From an uncultured Eubacteriales bacterium (GTDB taxonomy: Bacteria > Bacillota > Clostridia > Oscillospirales > UBA644): 64,000 nucleotides of DNA. Shown piece by piece: positions 8,232-16,166 of this stretch. Below the pieces are notes generated by a model. It ran no database searches. It was not told the DNA's origin and worked only from the letters and a program-made list of their open reading frames with translations. Each line of letters begins with the position of its first letter. Position 1 is the stretch's first letter. The stretch is from assembly GCA_905207625.1 (NCBI GenBank), contig CAJLLT010000008.1:1-64000 (forward strand), read 5' to 3'. A program made the translations under genes and the position numbers.

Positions 8232-10064
8232 TTACTGATTTTTACTGAACTGCAGATCATTCCGGATCAATACTGTCACAGCATTTTCTTCATTCACCAA
8301 AACCACATATCCCAGTTTAAGATATTCGTCTAAATACTGTTGGCTTTCGGTACTGTAGCCCGGACGCATATCGAGGATTATATAATCGGTCTGATGGATA
8401 TTCTGAGGATCATATTTGATCTCATAAACTTCGTTTCTGTTCGCTACATGAGGTAAAATAAATGTGGTGCATTTTACTGTGGCATCCCCGGGTATCTGCT
8501 CTAAAACCGTATTTATCCTTTGATAGGTATCTTTATAAGCTACGTACCTGTCAGCATAAGTGGTAAGTTTCGGTGCCGCTGTAACTGAAAACATAAGACA
8601 TGCTGCCATCAGACTTACAGTTAGCAACGGCTTACGGTTCGCAGGCTTGAAATCCGCCAGGTTCAGAACAACAGCATAAATTAGGAACGCGATAATTCCG
8701 AACTGATACTGAAAACCTATATCATACTGATAAACATAGCTTGTCATCAATGAAATCAGAACCATTGGCAATACCAAAATAAACCGGGAAGTTTTCTTTG
8801 TAAGAAACGGTAAAAAAGCCAACGGAATGAACATTTTCAGCAGATAAAGGAACTTGGGACCGGTAAGCATCTGGCTGAAAACATAGCCGGGGTTTACAAA
8901 CAGGGTTTTAAAAACTCCGGATAGTCCTGTCTGTCCGTATATCAGATTATCATACCGGTAAGACATTACCCCGTCACCATATGCGGAGAGCAACGCCGTG
9001 ACAATCAGGAAATATGCAACAGACATGGCAAGCATTGCCGCACCGTGCAGAAATTCTTTATCTGAAAATATGATATACAAAGCAAAAAATGCGACATACA
9101 CCGCGGCATCTTCTTTTACCAGCAATGTGGCGAAAGCGCAAATATACATGGGGACAAACTGCTTTTTCTCATAAAAATACATTGTCCACAGCAGCAGCGG
9201 AGTAAGAAAACAGTTTTCATGCAGATCATAAAAACAGCCGCCGGAAAGTGCGGGATAAAGTGCGTAGACGGCACATAATGCAAGACTTGTGAAACGTGAA
9301 AGCTTTTTATTACGGGCGATGAGGTAAAGAGGAAAAACGCCGCACGCAAGCACGACCCCCTGCCCTATCTGCAAAGTTTCCGGATACGGAAAAACCGCAT
9401 AAAACGGCAAAAGCACATAATAAATAGGAGAAACATGAACTGCAAAGTGAGACAGTAACTGATTCCGTTCACATGAGACTGTGGGCAGAAACCCGGTTCG
9501 CATGTGGTGAAACATATTGCAGAATATGCCGAAATCATAATTCGGGCTGGAATACGACAGATATCTGAAAACGGTCACAGCGCTTATAAATGCCGCACAG
9601 AGCGCAAATATCAGGATCACACCCGTCATTGAGACGGATTTCGGGATATTTCCGTTTTTCAGGAATACCGGCAGTTTTGCTTTTCTATAAAGGTAGACTA
9701 CGGCAACAGCAATAAACGCCATTATGACGGTTATGAAATATACGTCGCTTCCTTCAGAGGCCTCCCGCTGAACATCCGGCATGAGAATGAGCGCGTACAG
9801 GAACAGAAAAACAAGTAAAGCAAGCCCGTCGACCTGTAACTTCGGCAGATACAGATCGAGCAGTGAAAGGGCAACAAAGCAGGAAATAAAAACGATCAGA
9901 AGGGCAAAAACAGAGATATCCTGCCCGAATTCAAGAAGCAGGAATGATTTTTCGGTTAAAAACAGTTTAACAATGAAAGCAGTCACCGTCCACGCCGCAA
10001 CTGCCCGGAGAACAATATTCTCAAAAGTCAGTTTCTTTTGCCCGTTATTCTCAGAAAGGATCAT
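8232..10064 (-). CDS. DUF2079 family polytopic membrane protein
   Basis: The frame is open to 10142, but that would read through the tRNA-Arg gene and its terminator. The ATG at 10064 has GGAGG 5 nt before it, so the protein is 610 residues. It has about 12 hydrophobic segments. The motifs YDFGIF near the first external loop and the FYDLHEN segment are those of DUF2079 proteins, which have the fold of GT-C-type lipid-linked sugar transferases. The C-terminal 100 residues after the last membrane segment are soluble. The exact reaction is unknown. It is the first gene after the tRNA-Arg terminator, with no separate promoter visible between. Confidence 0.8.
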   Translation of the reverse strand: MILSENNGQKKLTFENIVLRAVAAWTVTAFIVKLFLTEKSFLLLEFGQDISVFALLIVFISCFVALSLLDLYLPKLQVDGLALLVFLFLYALILMPDVQREASEGSDVYFITVIMAFIAVAVVYLYRKAKLPVFLKNGNIPKSVSMTGVILIFALCAAFISAVTVFRYLSYSSPNYDFGIFCNMFHHMRTGFLPTVSCERNQLLSHFAVHVSPIYYVLLPFYAVFPYPETLQIGQGVVLACGVFPLYLIARNKKLSRFTSLALCAVYALYPALSGGCFYDLHENCFLTPLLLWTMYFYEKKQFVPMYICAFATLLVKEDAAVYVAFFALYIIFSDKEFLHGAAMLAMSVAYFLIVTALLSAYGDGVMSYRYDNLIYGQTGLSGVFKTLFVNPGYVFSQMLTGPKFLYLLKMFIPLAFLPFLTKKTSRFILVLPMVLISLMTSYVYQYDIGFQYQFGIIAFLIYAVVLNLADFKPANRKPLLTVSLMAACLMFSVTAAPKLTTYADRYVAYKDTYQRINTVLEQIPGDATVKCTTFILPHVANRNEVYEIKYDPQNIHQTDYIILDMRPGYSTESQQYLDEYLKLGYVVLVNEENAVTVLIRNDLQFSKNQ

Positions 10065-10080
10065 TTTTTCCTCCAAAAGA

Positions 10081-10108
10081 AAAAAGCACTTGCAGATGCA
10101 AGTGCTTT
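10081..10108 (-). terminator. terminator of tRNA-Arg
   Basis: On the minus strand AAAAGCACTTGCA-TC-TGCAAGTGCTTTT is followed by more T residues, right after the encoded CCA. It stands between the tRNA and the DUF2079 gene, so the latter may depend on readthrough. Confidence 0.85.
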
Positions 10109-10185
10109 TGGCCCACCCTGCGGGAGTCGAACCCGCCACCAACGGAATCGGAATCCGGTACTCTATCCAAATGAGCTAAGGGTGG
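10109..10185 (-). tRNA. tRNA-Arg (anticodon CCG)
   Basis: Full cloverleaf: acceptor CCACCCT/AGGGTGG, D-stem GCTC/GAGT, anticodon loop TTCCGAT with CCG, T-stem GCGGG/CCCGC and T-loop TTCGACT, discriminator G and an encoded CCA. The first anticodon-stem pair (27-43) is a C-U mismatch. It decodes CGG. Confidence 0.95.
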
Positions 10186-10207
10186 AAGTCTCGCAGTTGA
10201 CGGAAGT

Positions 10208-10236
10208 ATTATATCATATTTTGCCGGGGTTGTCAA
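10208..10236 (-). promoter_or_regulatory. promoter of tRNA-Arg
   Basis: On the minus strand TTGACA (10231-10236), a 17-nt spacer and TATAAT (10208-10213), with TG before the -10. A consensus stable-RNA promoter about 20 nt from the tRNA 5' end. The rest of the 10186-10410 gap is AT-rich and shows no further gene. Confidence 0.9.
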
Positions 10237-10338
10237 GCAGTTTTTATCCAATAAAATTTATTGTAAAAGGTATTTTATGCGGCAATTATTACAATTCGGT
10301 GACAGTGTGACATAAATGTAAAATATGGAATATGGGGC

Positions 10339-10367
10339 TTGATTTTTTTTGAATTGTGTAGTATAAT
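10339..10367 (+). promoter_or_regulatory. promoter of tRNA-Ser
   Basis: TTGATT (10339-10344), 17-nt spacer, TATAAT (10362-10367), 43 nt before the tRNA 5' end. Confidence 0.8.
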
Positions 10368-10410
10368 ACTTAAGGTCTGAAACGAAAGTCCCGGACACAA
10401 ATGAATATTC

Positions 10411-10501
10411 GGAGAGTTGGCCGAGCTGGTCTAAGGCGCATGATTGGAAATCATGTATAGGTTAACACCTATCGAGGGTTCGAATCCCTCATTCTCCGCC
10501 A
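10411..10501 (+). tRNA. tRNA-Ser (anticodon GGA)
   Basis: Class II tRNA with a long variable arm (TAGGTTAACACCTA). Acceptor GGAGAGT/ATTCTCC, anticodon loop TTGGAAA with GGA, T-loop TTCGAAT, discriminator G, encoded CCA. Decodes UCC/UCU. Confidence 0.95.
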
Positions 10502-10504
10502 CTA

Positions 10505-10534
10505 AAAGCTTCGGTTTCAGCCGAAGCTTTTTTT
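10505..10534 (+). terminator. terminator of tRNA-Ser
   Basis: AAAGCTTCGG-TTTCAG-CCGAAGCTTT followed by TTTT, right after the tRNA and before the isomerase gene. Confidence 0.85.
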
Positions 10535-10564
10535 CTGTGAATTTTTAATTGGGAGGATATTTTA

Positions 10565-11320
10565 ATGAAGGTTGGTATTGCCGATTACGGTATGAACGTC
10601 TGGTATGGCAACTGCTGGGATTGGGAGGAGAGACAGAAAGACATAAAGAGCATCGGATATGACGGTCTCGAAAGACTTGAACTCAAATCCGCAGAGGATG
10701 CTCTTCATAAGGCTGCTACTTTGAAAAAGCTCGGTATGGACTGCGCTACCTGCAGAGGTATTTCCGATGAGATAGCTATGCAGTGGGCTGCGGCTCTCGG
10801 CAAGACATATGTCTGGGCTGCCGTTGATAACGGAAAAAATGAAGACTGGGACTATTATTGCCGACAGGTCAATTATCAGATTGAAGCCTGTGAGAGATAC
10901 GGTCTCCATGTTGTTATACATAATCACCTCGGTAAAATCGTAGAGGGTCAGGAATCCGTGGAGAGGATACTTAAAGACTGTCCCAAGGCAAAGCTTCTGC
11001 TTGATACCGGGCATCTCTATGCTGCCGGCGGTGATCCCGTTGAAATTGCCGACAAGTATTATGACCGTATTGAAGCGGTTCATCTGAAGGACTTTGTTTA
11101 CAAAGACAAGAGTATCTCCATAGATCAGAACTGGCAGGCACGGCTGCGTTTCTGCGGTCTCGGCGAAGGCGAAATGCAGGATACAAATGACAAGGTAGTC
11201 AAGATACTTGTTGACCGCGGTTTTGACGGTTGGGTCATGATAGAACATGATACTCACCTGCAGGATCCTCTGGTTGACCTTGCGAAGAGCAGAGAGTATC
11301 TCAGAAAACTCGGTATATAA
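10565..11320 (+). CDS. sugar phosphate isomerase/epimerase (AP-endonuclease 2 TIM barrel)
   Basis: ATG behind GGGAGGAT. The 251-residue single-domain TIM barrel carries family metal-site segments: the HNHLG stretch near residue 118, LLDTGHLYAAGGD near 143, HLKDF near 177 and MIEHD near 225. These match the IolE / hydroxypyruvate isomerase / xylose isomerase-like superfamily, whose Asp/His/Glu residues bind a divalent metal. Substrate unknown. It is 18 nt ahead of a Gfo/Idh/MocA dehydrogenase, a common pairing in catabolism of inositols, keto-sugars or unusual glycosides. No signal peptide, so cytoplasmic. Confidence 0.85.
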   Translation: MKVGIADYGMNVWYGNCWDWEERQKDIKSIGYDGLERLELKSAEDALHKAATLKKLGMDCATCRGISDEIAMQWAAALGKTYVWAAVDNGKNEDWDYYCRQVNYQIEACERYGLHVVIHNHLGKIVEGQESVERILKDCPKAKLLLDTGHLYAAGGDPVEIADKYYDRIEAVHLKDFVYKDKSISIDQNWQARLRFCGLGEGEMQDTNDKVVKILVDRGFDGWVMIEHDTHLQDPLVDLAKSREYLRKLGI

Positions 11321-11338
11321 AAGTAAGGAGAAAGTATT

Positions 11339-12379
11339 ATGAGTAATCCTATCAGAATCGGTCTGGTCGGTCTCGGAAGAGCCGGCTGGGATATGCATTG
11401 CGAAGAGTTCGGTGACAAGACCGACAAATTCAAGCTGGTTGCGGTCTGCGATCTTATTGATTCAAGATGCCAGGCGGCAAAAGAGAGATTCGGATGCAAG
11501 ACTTACAGCAAGATCGAGGATCTTATTGCGGATCCCGATGTTGAGATTGTGGATATTGCCACCCGTTCCTGCGATCACTTCAAGCATGCAATGATGGCTC
11601 TTGAAGCCGGCAAGGACGTTTTCCTGGAAAAACCCATGACCTCTGATTACGAACAGGCAAAGAAACTTCAGGAATATGTTTCCCGTCCCGGAGCACCGAA
11701 GCTTTTCATACGTCATAACAGACGTTTTGAGCCCGGCTTCATGCATGTCAGAAAGATCCTTGATTCCGGAATCCTGGGTAAAATACTTTCCATAAAGCTC
11801 AACCGTGACAGCTGGGGCAGACGTGACGACTGGCAGACTCTTGAGGAGTTCAGCGGCGGTCAGCTCAGGAACTGGGGTCCCCATATTGTTGACCATGCTA
11901 TGCAGTTCCTCGGCGGTGAATATGAATCCATTTTCTGTGACTGCAAGAATGCCATCTCCCTGGGAGATGCAGAGGACCATCTCAAGATAGTTTTCCGTGG
12001 CAAAGACGGAATGCTCGTTGATATGGAGATCAGCGGTGCCACTGCCCTGCCCAATCCTCAGTACAAGATCAACGGTACGAGAGGCTCTCTTGTCAGTGAA
12101 GGCTGCAATTTCCATCTGAAATATGTCGATCCCAAGCAGGTTTTCCAGGATCGTAAGGCAAGCCGTGAAACACCTGATGACGGTAATTTCGGAACTCCCG
12201 AAGTCATCAACTGGATCGAAGAGACCATTCCTATGGAAAAGGGCAGCATGGCCCGTATCTGGGATGAACTCTATGCGGCTTACAGAGAAGGTGTTCCATT
12301 CCCTGTCACCCTGGATCAGGCTGTCGCCAATATGAAAGTCATCTCTTATGTCAAAGAGCATGGCGGAATGAAGAAATAA
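11339..12379 (+). CDS. Gfo/Idh/MocA family oxidoreductase
   Basis: ATG behind AAGGAGAAAG. The N-terminal Rossmann fold has the dinucleotide motif GLVGLGRAG at residues about 8-16, and the EKPMTSD motif lies near 98-104; its Lys is a catalytic residue in this family. The C-terminal half carries the GGQLRNWGPHIVDH substrate-domain segment with a conserved His. Length 346 residues is normal. It uses NAD(P) to oxidise a sugar, inositol or related ring; the actual substrate is not readable. It forms a two-gene operon with the preceding isomerase, closed by a terminator. Confidence 0.9.
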   Translation: MSNPIRIGLVGLGRAGWDMHCEEFGDKTDKFKLVAVCDLIDSRCQAAKERFGCKTYSKIEDLIADPDVEIVDIATRSCDHFKHAMMALEAGKDVFLEKPMTSDYEQAKKLQEYVSRPGAPKLFIRHNRRFEPGFMHVRKILDSGILGKILSIKLNRDSWGRRDDWQTLEEFSGGQLRNWGPHIVDHAMQFLGGEYESIFCDCKNAISLGDAEDHLKIVFRGKDGMLVDMEISGATALPNPQYKINGTRGSLVSEGCNFHLKYVDPKQVFQDRKASRETPDDGNFGTPEVINWIEETIPMEKGSMARIWDELYAAYREGVPFPVTLDQAVANMKVISYVKEHGGMKK

Positions 12380-12398
12380 TTTTGGTTTTAATATTCGG

Positions 12399-12426
12399 AG
12401 AGGACTGCAAAAGCAGTCCTCTTTTT
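12399..12426 (+). terminator. terminator of the isomerase/oxidoreductase operon
   Basis: AGAGGACTGC (12399-12408), AAAA loop, GCAGTCCTCT (12413-12422), then TTTT. Confidence 0.9.
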
Positions 12427-12457
12427 GTTATATACTGATCCCGGGAAGGATAACAAA

Positions 12458-12485
12458 AAAGGTCGCAGGATTCCCTGCGACCTTT
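12458..12485 (-). terminator. terminator of spoIIR
   Basis: On the minus strand AAAGGTCGCAGG-GAAT-CCTGCGACCTTT runs into a T-rich tract (TTTTGTT), just after the spoIIR stop. It stands back to back with the terminator of the convergent operon. Confidence 0.85.
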
Positions 12486-12488
12486 GCT

Positions 12489-13100
12489 TTACGAGAAAAT
12501 CTTACGGAAAAATTTCACTATCCAGAGTTCATATCTGATCTCGGGTTCGCTGTTGCCTGTTTTTTCGATCCTGAATTCTTCGGGAACAGCGGAAATGTCC
12601 GTTTTGACGGAATGTCCGTCAGACTCAACGGAACAAACCTGTGGATAAAGAACACACCACCAGTTTTTACCCTGCGCGGTACCTATTTCTACTGTCAGAG
12701 AATCGTAGTCTCCCTCAGGCAGAAAGTAACCGTCGCTTTCCCGATAAGGAAAATGCTGCGTGGAGACACTGCATTTCACATCGGGGGAAAATCCGTTTTC
12801 AATCAGTGTCTTTTTGCACAGGGATTCGATCTGGGGAAGAATACCTCTTATGCGTCTGACGACAACGTTCTTGCTGTCCGAATTGCTTCCGGAAAGGTTT
12901 TCGCTCAGGTATGCAATAAGCCTGTCCCGGATGATAAGTTTAATGTTCTGATCCGCGGTGCTGTCGGAATTGGCTTTGATGTGGAGCCTGAAAAACTGTT
13001 TTTCGGCAGCTTCGGAACTTCCTCCGGCGGCTACGGCAGGTGCGTTAAAATATATGAGAGTCAGTATCAATGCAAGAGCTGCAACTGTTATTTTTTTCAA
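12489..13100 (-). CDS. spoIIR: stage II sporulation protein R
   Basis: The frame is open up to 13166, but the TTG at 13100 has GGAGG 11 nt upstream and puts an N-terminal membrane/signal segment (about residues 2-24) at the start, as in SpoIIR. The family's FRLHIKANSDS motif (about residue 36), FPYRESDGY (about 121) and NWWCVLYP (about 148) are present. The forespore makes and secretes SpoIIR across the septum, where it triggers SpoIIGA to process pro-sigma-E. The partner operon is in this window at 27857-29437. In Bacillus spoIIR is controlled by sigma-F, and a sigma-F-like promoter is visible upstream here. Confidence 0.92.
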   Translation of the reverse strand: MKKITVAALALILTLIYFNAPAVAAGGSSEAAEKQFFRLHIKANSDSTADQNIKLIIRDRLIAYLSENLSGSNSDSKNVVVRRIRGILPQIESLCKKTLIENGFSPDVKCSVSTQHFPYRESDGYFLPEGDYDSLTVEIGTAQGKNWWCVLYPQVCSVESDGHSVKTDISAVPEEFRIEKTGNSEPEIRYELWIVKFFRKIFS

Positions 13101-13135
13101 ATCCGGGAAAACCTCCGTGTTTTTTCTTCTGCACG

Positions 13136-13164
13136 TAGTTTTTCCCGGAAAAGAAAATATATTC
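13136..13164 (-). promoter_or_regulatory. candidate sigma-F (forespore) promoter of spoIIR
   Basis: On the minus strand GAATA (13160-13164), a 14-nt spacer and GGAAAAACTA (13136-13145). The -10 fits the GGnrAnAnTw forespore consensus at all fixed positions and the -35 fits GywTA at four of five. It lies 35 nt before the start codon. Read by eye, so tentative. Confidence 0.4.
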
Positions 13165-13166
13165 AA

Positions 13167-15977
13167 TTATTTTTTCTTTATTCTGACAATGACACAGACA
13201 ATGAGCGCAATGATTACCAGACCGAGCACACCGTAAGCAACATAGAAGAGCGATGAAGGACTTCCATTGTCCGGAACAGTGGAGGCGGGTTCAGTCGGAC
13301 TTGTGGGCTCAACTGTCGCAGGTTCGGTAGGTCTGTCCGTTACGGGCTGAGTCGGAGCGTCAGTACCCGGTTCCGTTACTGGTTCGGTCGGCTTTTCGGT
13401 AACAGGTTCCGTTACAGGATCCGTCGGTTTTTCTGTCACGGGAACTGTGGCAGGTTCTGTGGGTTTCTCTGTAGGCTTTTCTGTCGGTTTTTCCGTTGCA
13501 GGCTGCGTAGGTCTTTCAGTCACGGGTTCGGTTGAGGGTTCCGTAGCTGAAACTTTCTGCGGATTGTATGTGCACCCGGAAGCGTCGAAGGAAAATGTAA
13601 AACGCCCGCCGGGAGCCACGTCGCCGGAACTGTAAAGATCAAGTATGTCGCCCGCAGACTTTCCGGTCATGGAATTATCCACCCATTTGAATCCGAACGC
13701 AGGGATATTTCCATTTGCCGTGAATCCGAGTGCCGAGCGAAGAATCCTTAGCTGAAGTCTGTTGCCCGAAACGGTGTAATCAACATTATCCACTTTTTCG
13801 AACCGCCAGCCCCCGAGGCTTCTTTCCAAGGTCGCTTTGTTTTCTGTGGGGTTGTTTCTGTTAAGAATATACTCAAAACCCTCCCAGTTTTTTGCTGCCC
13901 CGGTGAAATCCGTATCAAGAAGAAGCATCATCCAGGATTCTTCATCGGGATCGGTGATGTCATCGGCAGTCTGAACCATAAAATAGACATAATTATCATC
14001 AAATGCAACCTTTGCAGAGGTTATATCATTGCGCATGGTGTCGGAGGAATAGTGAAGGCCGACCCAGCCGTCAGAGTTACGGTAATAGGTGTTGTTTGTG
14101 TAATGGGTATATTCGGGAAATATATTCGCCCACTGATCCGTTTCGGAGAAAATATCGATTATCGCATCAGCGTCGGTTTTGGCGGGAGCGGAAACACCTT
14201 TGAAACGGCGGATATTCTCCACCAGCTGACAATAGTAATAATCCTTAAGTTCACCGGCGGAGGGTTCAATGTCACGGCTGTATTCATCATTGAACTGATC
14301 CGGGAAAGCATTGGGAGAGCCCATCCATGACTCGTTCCGTCCGGCGATCCATTCATTCCATCCGGTTATAAATATGAAATCAGGATCACATTTGATCGCG
14401 TAATCCCATTGCTGCTGGAAGTTAAGTCCGTAATATTCGGAATTTTCAGTGTTTTTATTTACGGTAACCGTTTTTCCGTTGCGGCTATAGGAATAGCTGT
14501 AGTTTCCGTCGGTATAACTTCTTCCGTATACTCCGCCTCTGTAATCGTTCATCGCAACCAGACCGTTACGGCTGTAGTTCTGAGCGACACTTACGGTCAT
14601 CTGTTCGACGGAGCCGTCATTCCTTACACCGTATTTTGTCTGAGGATAAACCGAGCACCATCCCCAGGTCTTGTCGGCATAACGTGTATTCGATGCGTTA
14701 TAAGTCGGCTCGTTCTTCCGAAAGGTAAAGAAATCCGCAATTTCGGAATCTATCGCATCGGAGGCGGTCAGGGCATCTTTATAGCCTATAATCAGAGGTT
14801 TGCCCTCCCAATAGAACCACAGATCGGAGTACTTGCCGGCGCGGTAAATATCCATATACAGGTCCCGAAGCTGAACTCTGGTGTTGTCCATGGAAGTGGG
14901 CTGATTGTTGAAATTCAGCATAAAGGCTATCTTCGGAGTCTTTACGCCGTCCTCACGGGCCTCCTCAAATACCTCAAAAACGGTATTGTAGCCGAGTTCC
15001 CATGTACTGGTACTGTTTGTACAGTCAAAAATTATTACATCGACACCGGCATCAGCGAGGAGTTCCGCATGTTTGCGGATAACGTATTTATCCGATTCGA
15101 TATAGTATCCCCAAAGAGGTTCATCCCAGAAATATGGGTTTGCAAGGTTTTTGCTCCATGCAATATGATTGAAGTCATGGGCTGCGGCGGGATATTTCTT
15201 CAGAATCTCGGTGACATTCAGAGCCTGGCTTGAATAGGCGAAATTATAATGCCATGTCCAGTAGAACATTCCGACAAACTTATCTGTTTTTGTTCCTCCC
15301 ACATCTCCGTAACCGGAAAGAGTTCTTCCCAGTCCGTCAGTCATCAGCCAGGAACCGGGCTGGACATTCATAGAAAGAATAGGGCTGTTTTTGTCGAGTT
15401 TGGGTTCAACGGGAGGCTTTACCTTGACAGAGGTATCGATAAGGGCTGAAAGCGACTGGAAATACCATGTACTGCTTTCGGTAAAGGTGACAGTAGCCTT
15501 GATACCGCCAGAGATCACAGCACCCTGATTGACTACTTCAGTTCCTCTCACGGCTTTTTCATACAACCAGATTCCCACGGTTTCGGTGGTATCATACAAC
15601 AAAAGTACATATTCCCCCGCCTCCTTGGGCTGGAATGTAAGGCGGAGTCTGGTGCAATCGGCAAAGTTGGTGAACAGCTTGGTGTATACCGGACTTGCAG
15701 ATATGGTCGTTATATAATCCGTGTCCCATTTGTACAGGGAAAGCCGCATATTACCTACGTTATTTCCGTAGCTCGGGGCTTCGACGGATATTCCGGAAAA
15801 TGGCTTGACGGCATTGAAATGCACACCGATCTTTTTCCCGGGTGAGATCTGATACGGGGTGGCGACTTCTCCGGGTTCCGCGTCGTACATTTCAATTTCA
15901 GTTGCGGCGGAAACGGGAAAAACGAGCATGGAAACCATGACCGCGAAAATAACCAAGAGGGACAGTAACTTTTTCAT
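13167..15977 (-). CDS. surface-anchored GH71/GH99-like glycoside hydrolase with CBM9-like domain
   Basis: The frame is open to 16037, but that lies in the promoter. The ATG at 15977 has a GGAG site and begins a signal peptide (about residues 1-24, ending VSAA). A jelly-roll-like N-terminal part is followed by a TIM-barrel-type domain (about 190-600) with HDFNHIAWSKN, VIIFDCTNSTS and FITGWNEWIAGR, which resembles GH71/GH99 (endo-alpha-glucanase or endo-alpha-mannanase) proteins. Residues about 610-800 resemble a family 9 carbohydrate-binding fold. Then comes a long Thr/Pro/Glu repeat linker (about 810-895) and one C-terminal membrane helix with an IKKK tail, with no LPxTG sorting motif. The enzyme would be held on stalks at the outer face of the membrane. 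Substrate inferred only from fold. Confidence 0.65.
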   Translation of the reverse strand: MKKLLSLLVIFAVMVSMLVFPVSAATEIEMYDAEPGEVATPYQISPGKKIGVHFNAVKPFSGISVEAPSYGNNVGNMRLSLYKWDTDYITTISASPVYTKLFTNFADCTRLRLTFQPKEAGEYVLLLYDTTETVGIWLYEKAVRGTEVVNQGAVISGGIKATVTFTESSTWYFQSLSALIDTSVKVKPPVEPKLDKNSPILSMNVQPGSWLMTDGLGRTLSGYGDVGGTKTDKFVGMFYWTWHYNFAYSSQALNVTEILKKYPAAAHDFNHIAWSKNLANPYFWDEPLWGYYIESDKYVIRKHAELLADAGVDVIIFDCTNSTSTWELGYNTVFEVFEEAREDGVKTPKIAFMLNFNNQPTSMDNTRVQLRDLYMDIYRAGKYSDLWFYWEGKPLIIGYKDALTASDAIDSEIADFFTFRKNEPTYNASNTRYADKTWGWCSVYPQTKYGVRNDGSVEQMTVSVAQNYSRNGLVAMNDYRGGVYGRSYTDGNYSYSYSRNGKTVTVNKNTENSEYYGLNFQQQWDYAIKCDPDFIFITGWNEWIAGRNESWMGSPNAFPDQFNDEYSRDIEPSAGELKDYYYCQLVENIRRFKGVSAPAKTDADAIIDIFSETDQWANIFPEYTHYTNNTYYRNSDGWVGLHYSSDTMRNDITSAKVAFDDNYVYFMVQTADDITDPDEESWMMLLLDTDFTGAAKNWEGFEYILNRNNPTENKATLERSLGGWRFEKVDNVDYTVSGNRLQLRILRSALGFTANGNIPAFGFKWVDNSMTGKSAGDILDLYSSGDVAPGGRFTFSFDASGCTYNPQKVSATEPSTEPVTERPTQPATEKPTEKPTEKPTEPATVPVTEKPTDPVTEPVTEKPTEPVTEPGTDAPTQPVTDRPTEPATVEPTSPTEPASTVPDNGSPSSLFYVAYGVLGLVIIALIVCVIVRIKKK
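13270..13550 (-). repeat. TEPVTEKPT-type tandem repeat linker
   Basis: A degenerate tandem repeat encoding units such as PVTEKPTE and PATEKPTE, lying within the GH71/99-like gene. Low-complexity linker between the carbohydrate-binding domain and the membrane anchor; likely variable in length between strains. Confidence 0.85.
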
Positions 15978-16008
15978 ATCATACGCTCCGTAGTCATATT
16001 GTACCACT

Positions 16009-16037
16009 ATTATACAACTCCCGAGGCTTTTTGTCAA
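16009..16037 (-). promoter_or_regulatory. promoter of the GH71/99-like gene
   Basis: On the minus strand TTGACA (16032-16037), 17-nt spacer, TATAAT (16009-16014). It rules out the longer frame start at 16037. Confidence 0.9.
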
Positions 16038-16097
16038 TAGTTAAGCCTGAATTGAACAAAAATTAGCAAATAATTATTTTTTGCCCGCAGAATAAAC

Positions 16098-16126
16098 TTG
16101 ATTTTTCACCCGACTTATGCTATAAT
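16098..16126 (+). promoter_or_regulatory. promoter of the AI-2E family gene
   Basis: TTGATT (16098-16103), 17-nt spacer, TATAAT (16121-16126) with TG at 16118-16119 (extended -10). It is divergent from the promoter of the GH71/99-like gene, about 60 bp apart. Confidence 0.85.
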
Positions 16127-16166
16127 ACATTATATAGAGCGTGTCGGCGGGAGTGAGGTGGAAGAT

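Noticed and set aside
10109..10501. tRNA genes as integration sites of a mobile island, given the recombinase nearby
   Set aside because: No repeated tRNA 3' end (att copy) and no phage, relaxase or replication genes are visible in the window.
11462..12361. 299-codon minus-strand frame opposite the Gfo/Idh/MocA gene
   Set aside because: Shadow of a gene with clear Rossmann and EKP motifs.
13270..13550. CRISPR-like regular repeats
   Set aside because: The periodicity is in frame with the GH71/99-like gene and encodes a Thr/Pro/Glu linker; there are no spacers and no cas genes.
14409..15233. 274-codon plus-strand frame inside the GH71/99-like gene
   Set aside because: Antisense shadow; no ribosome site and no motif.
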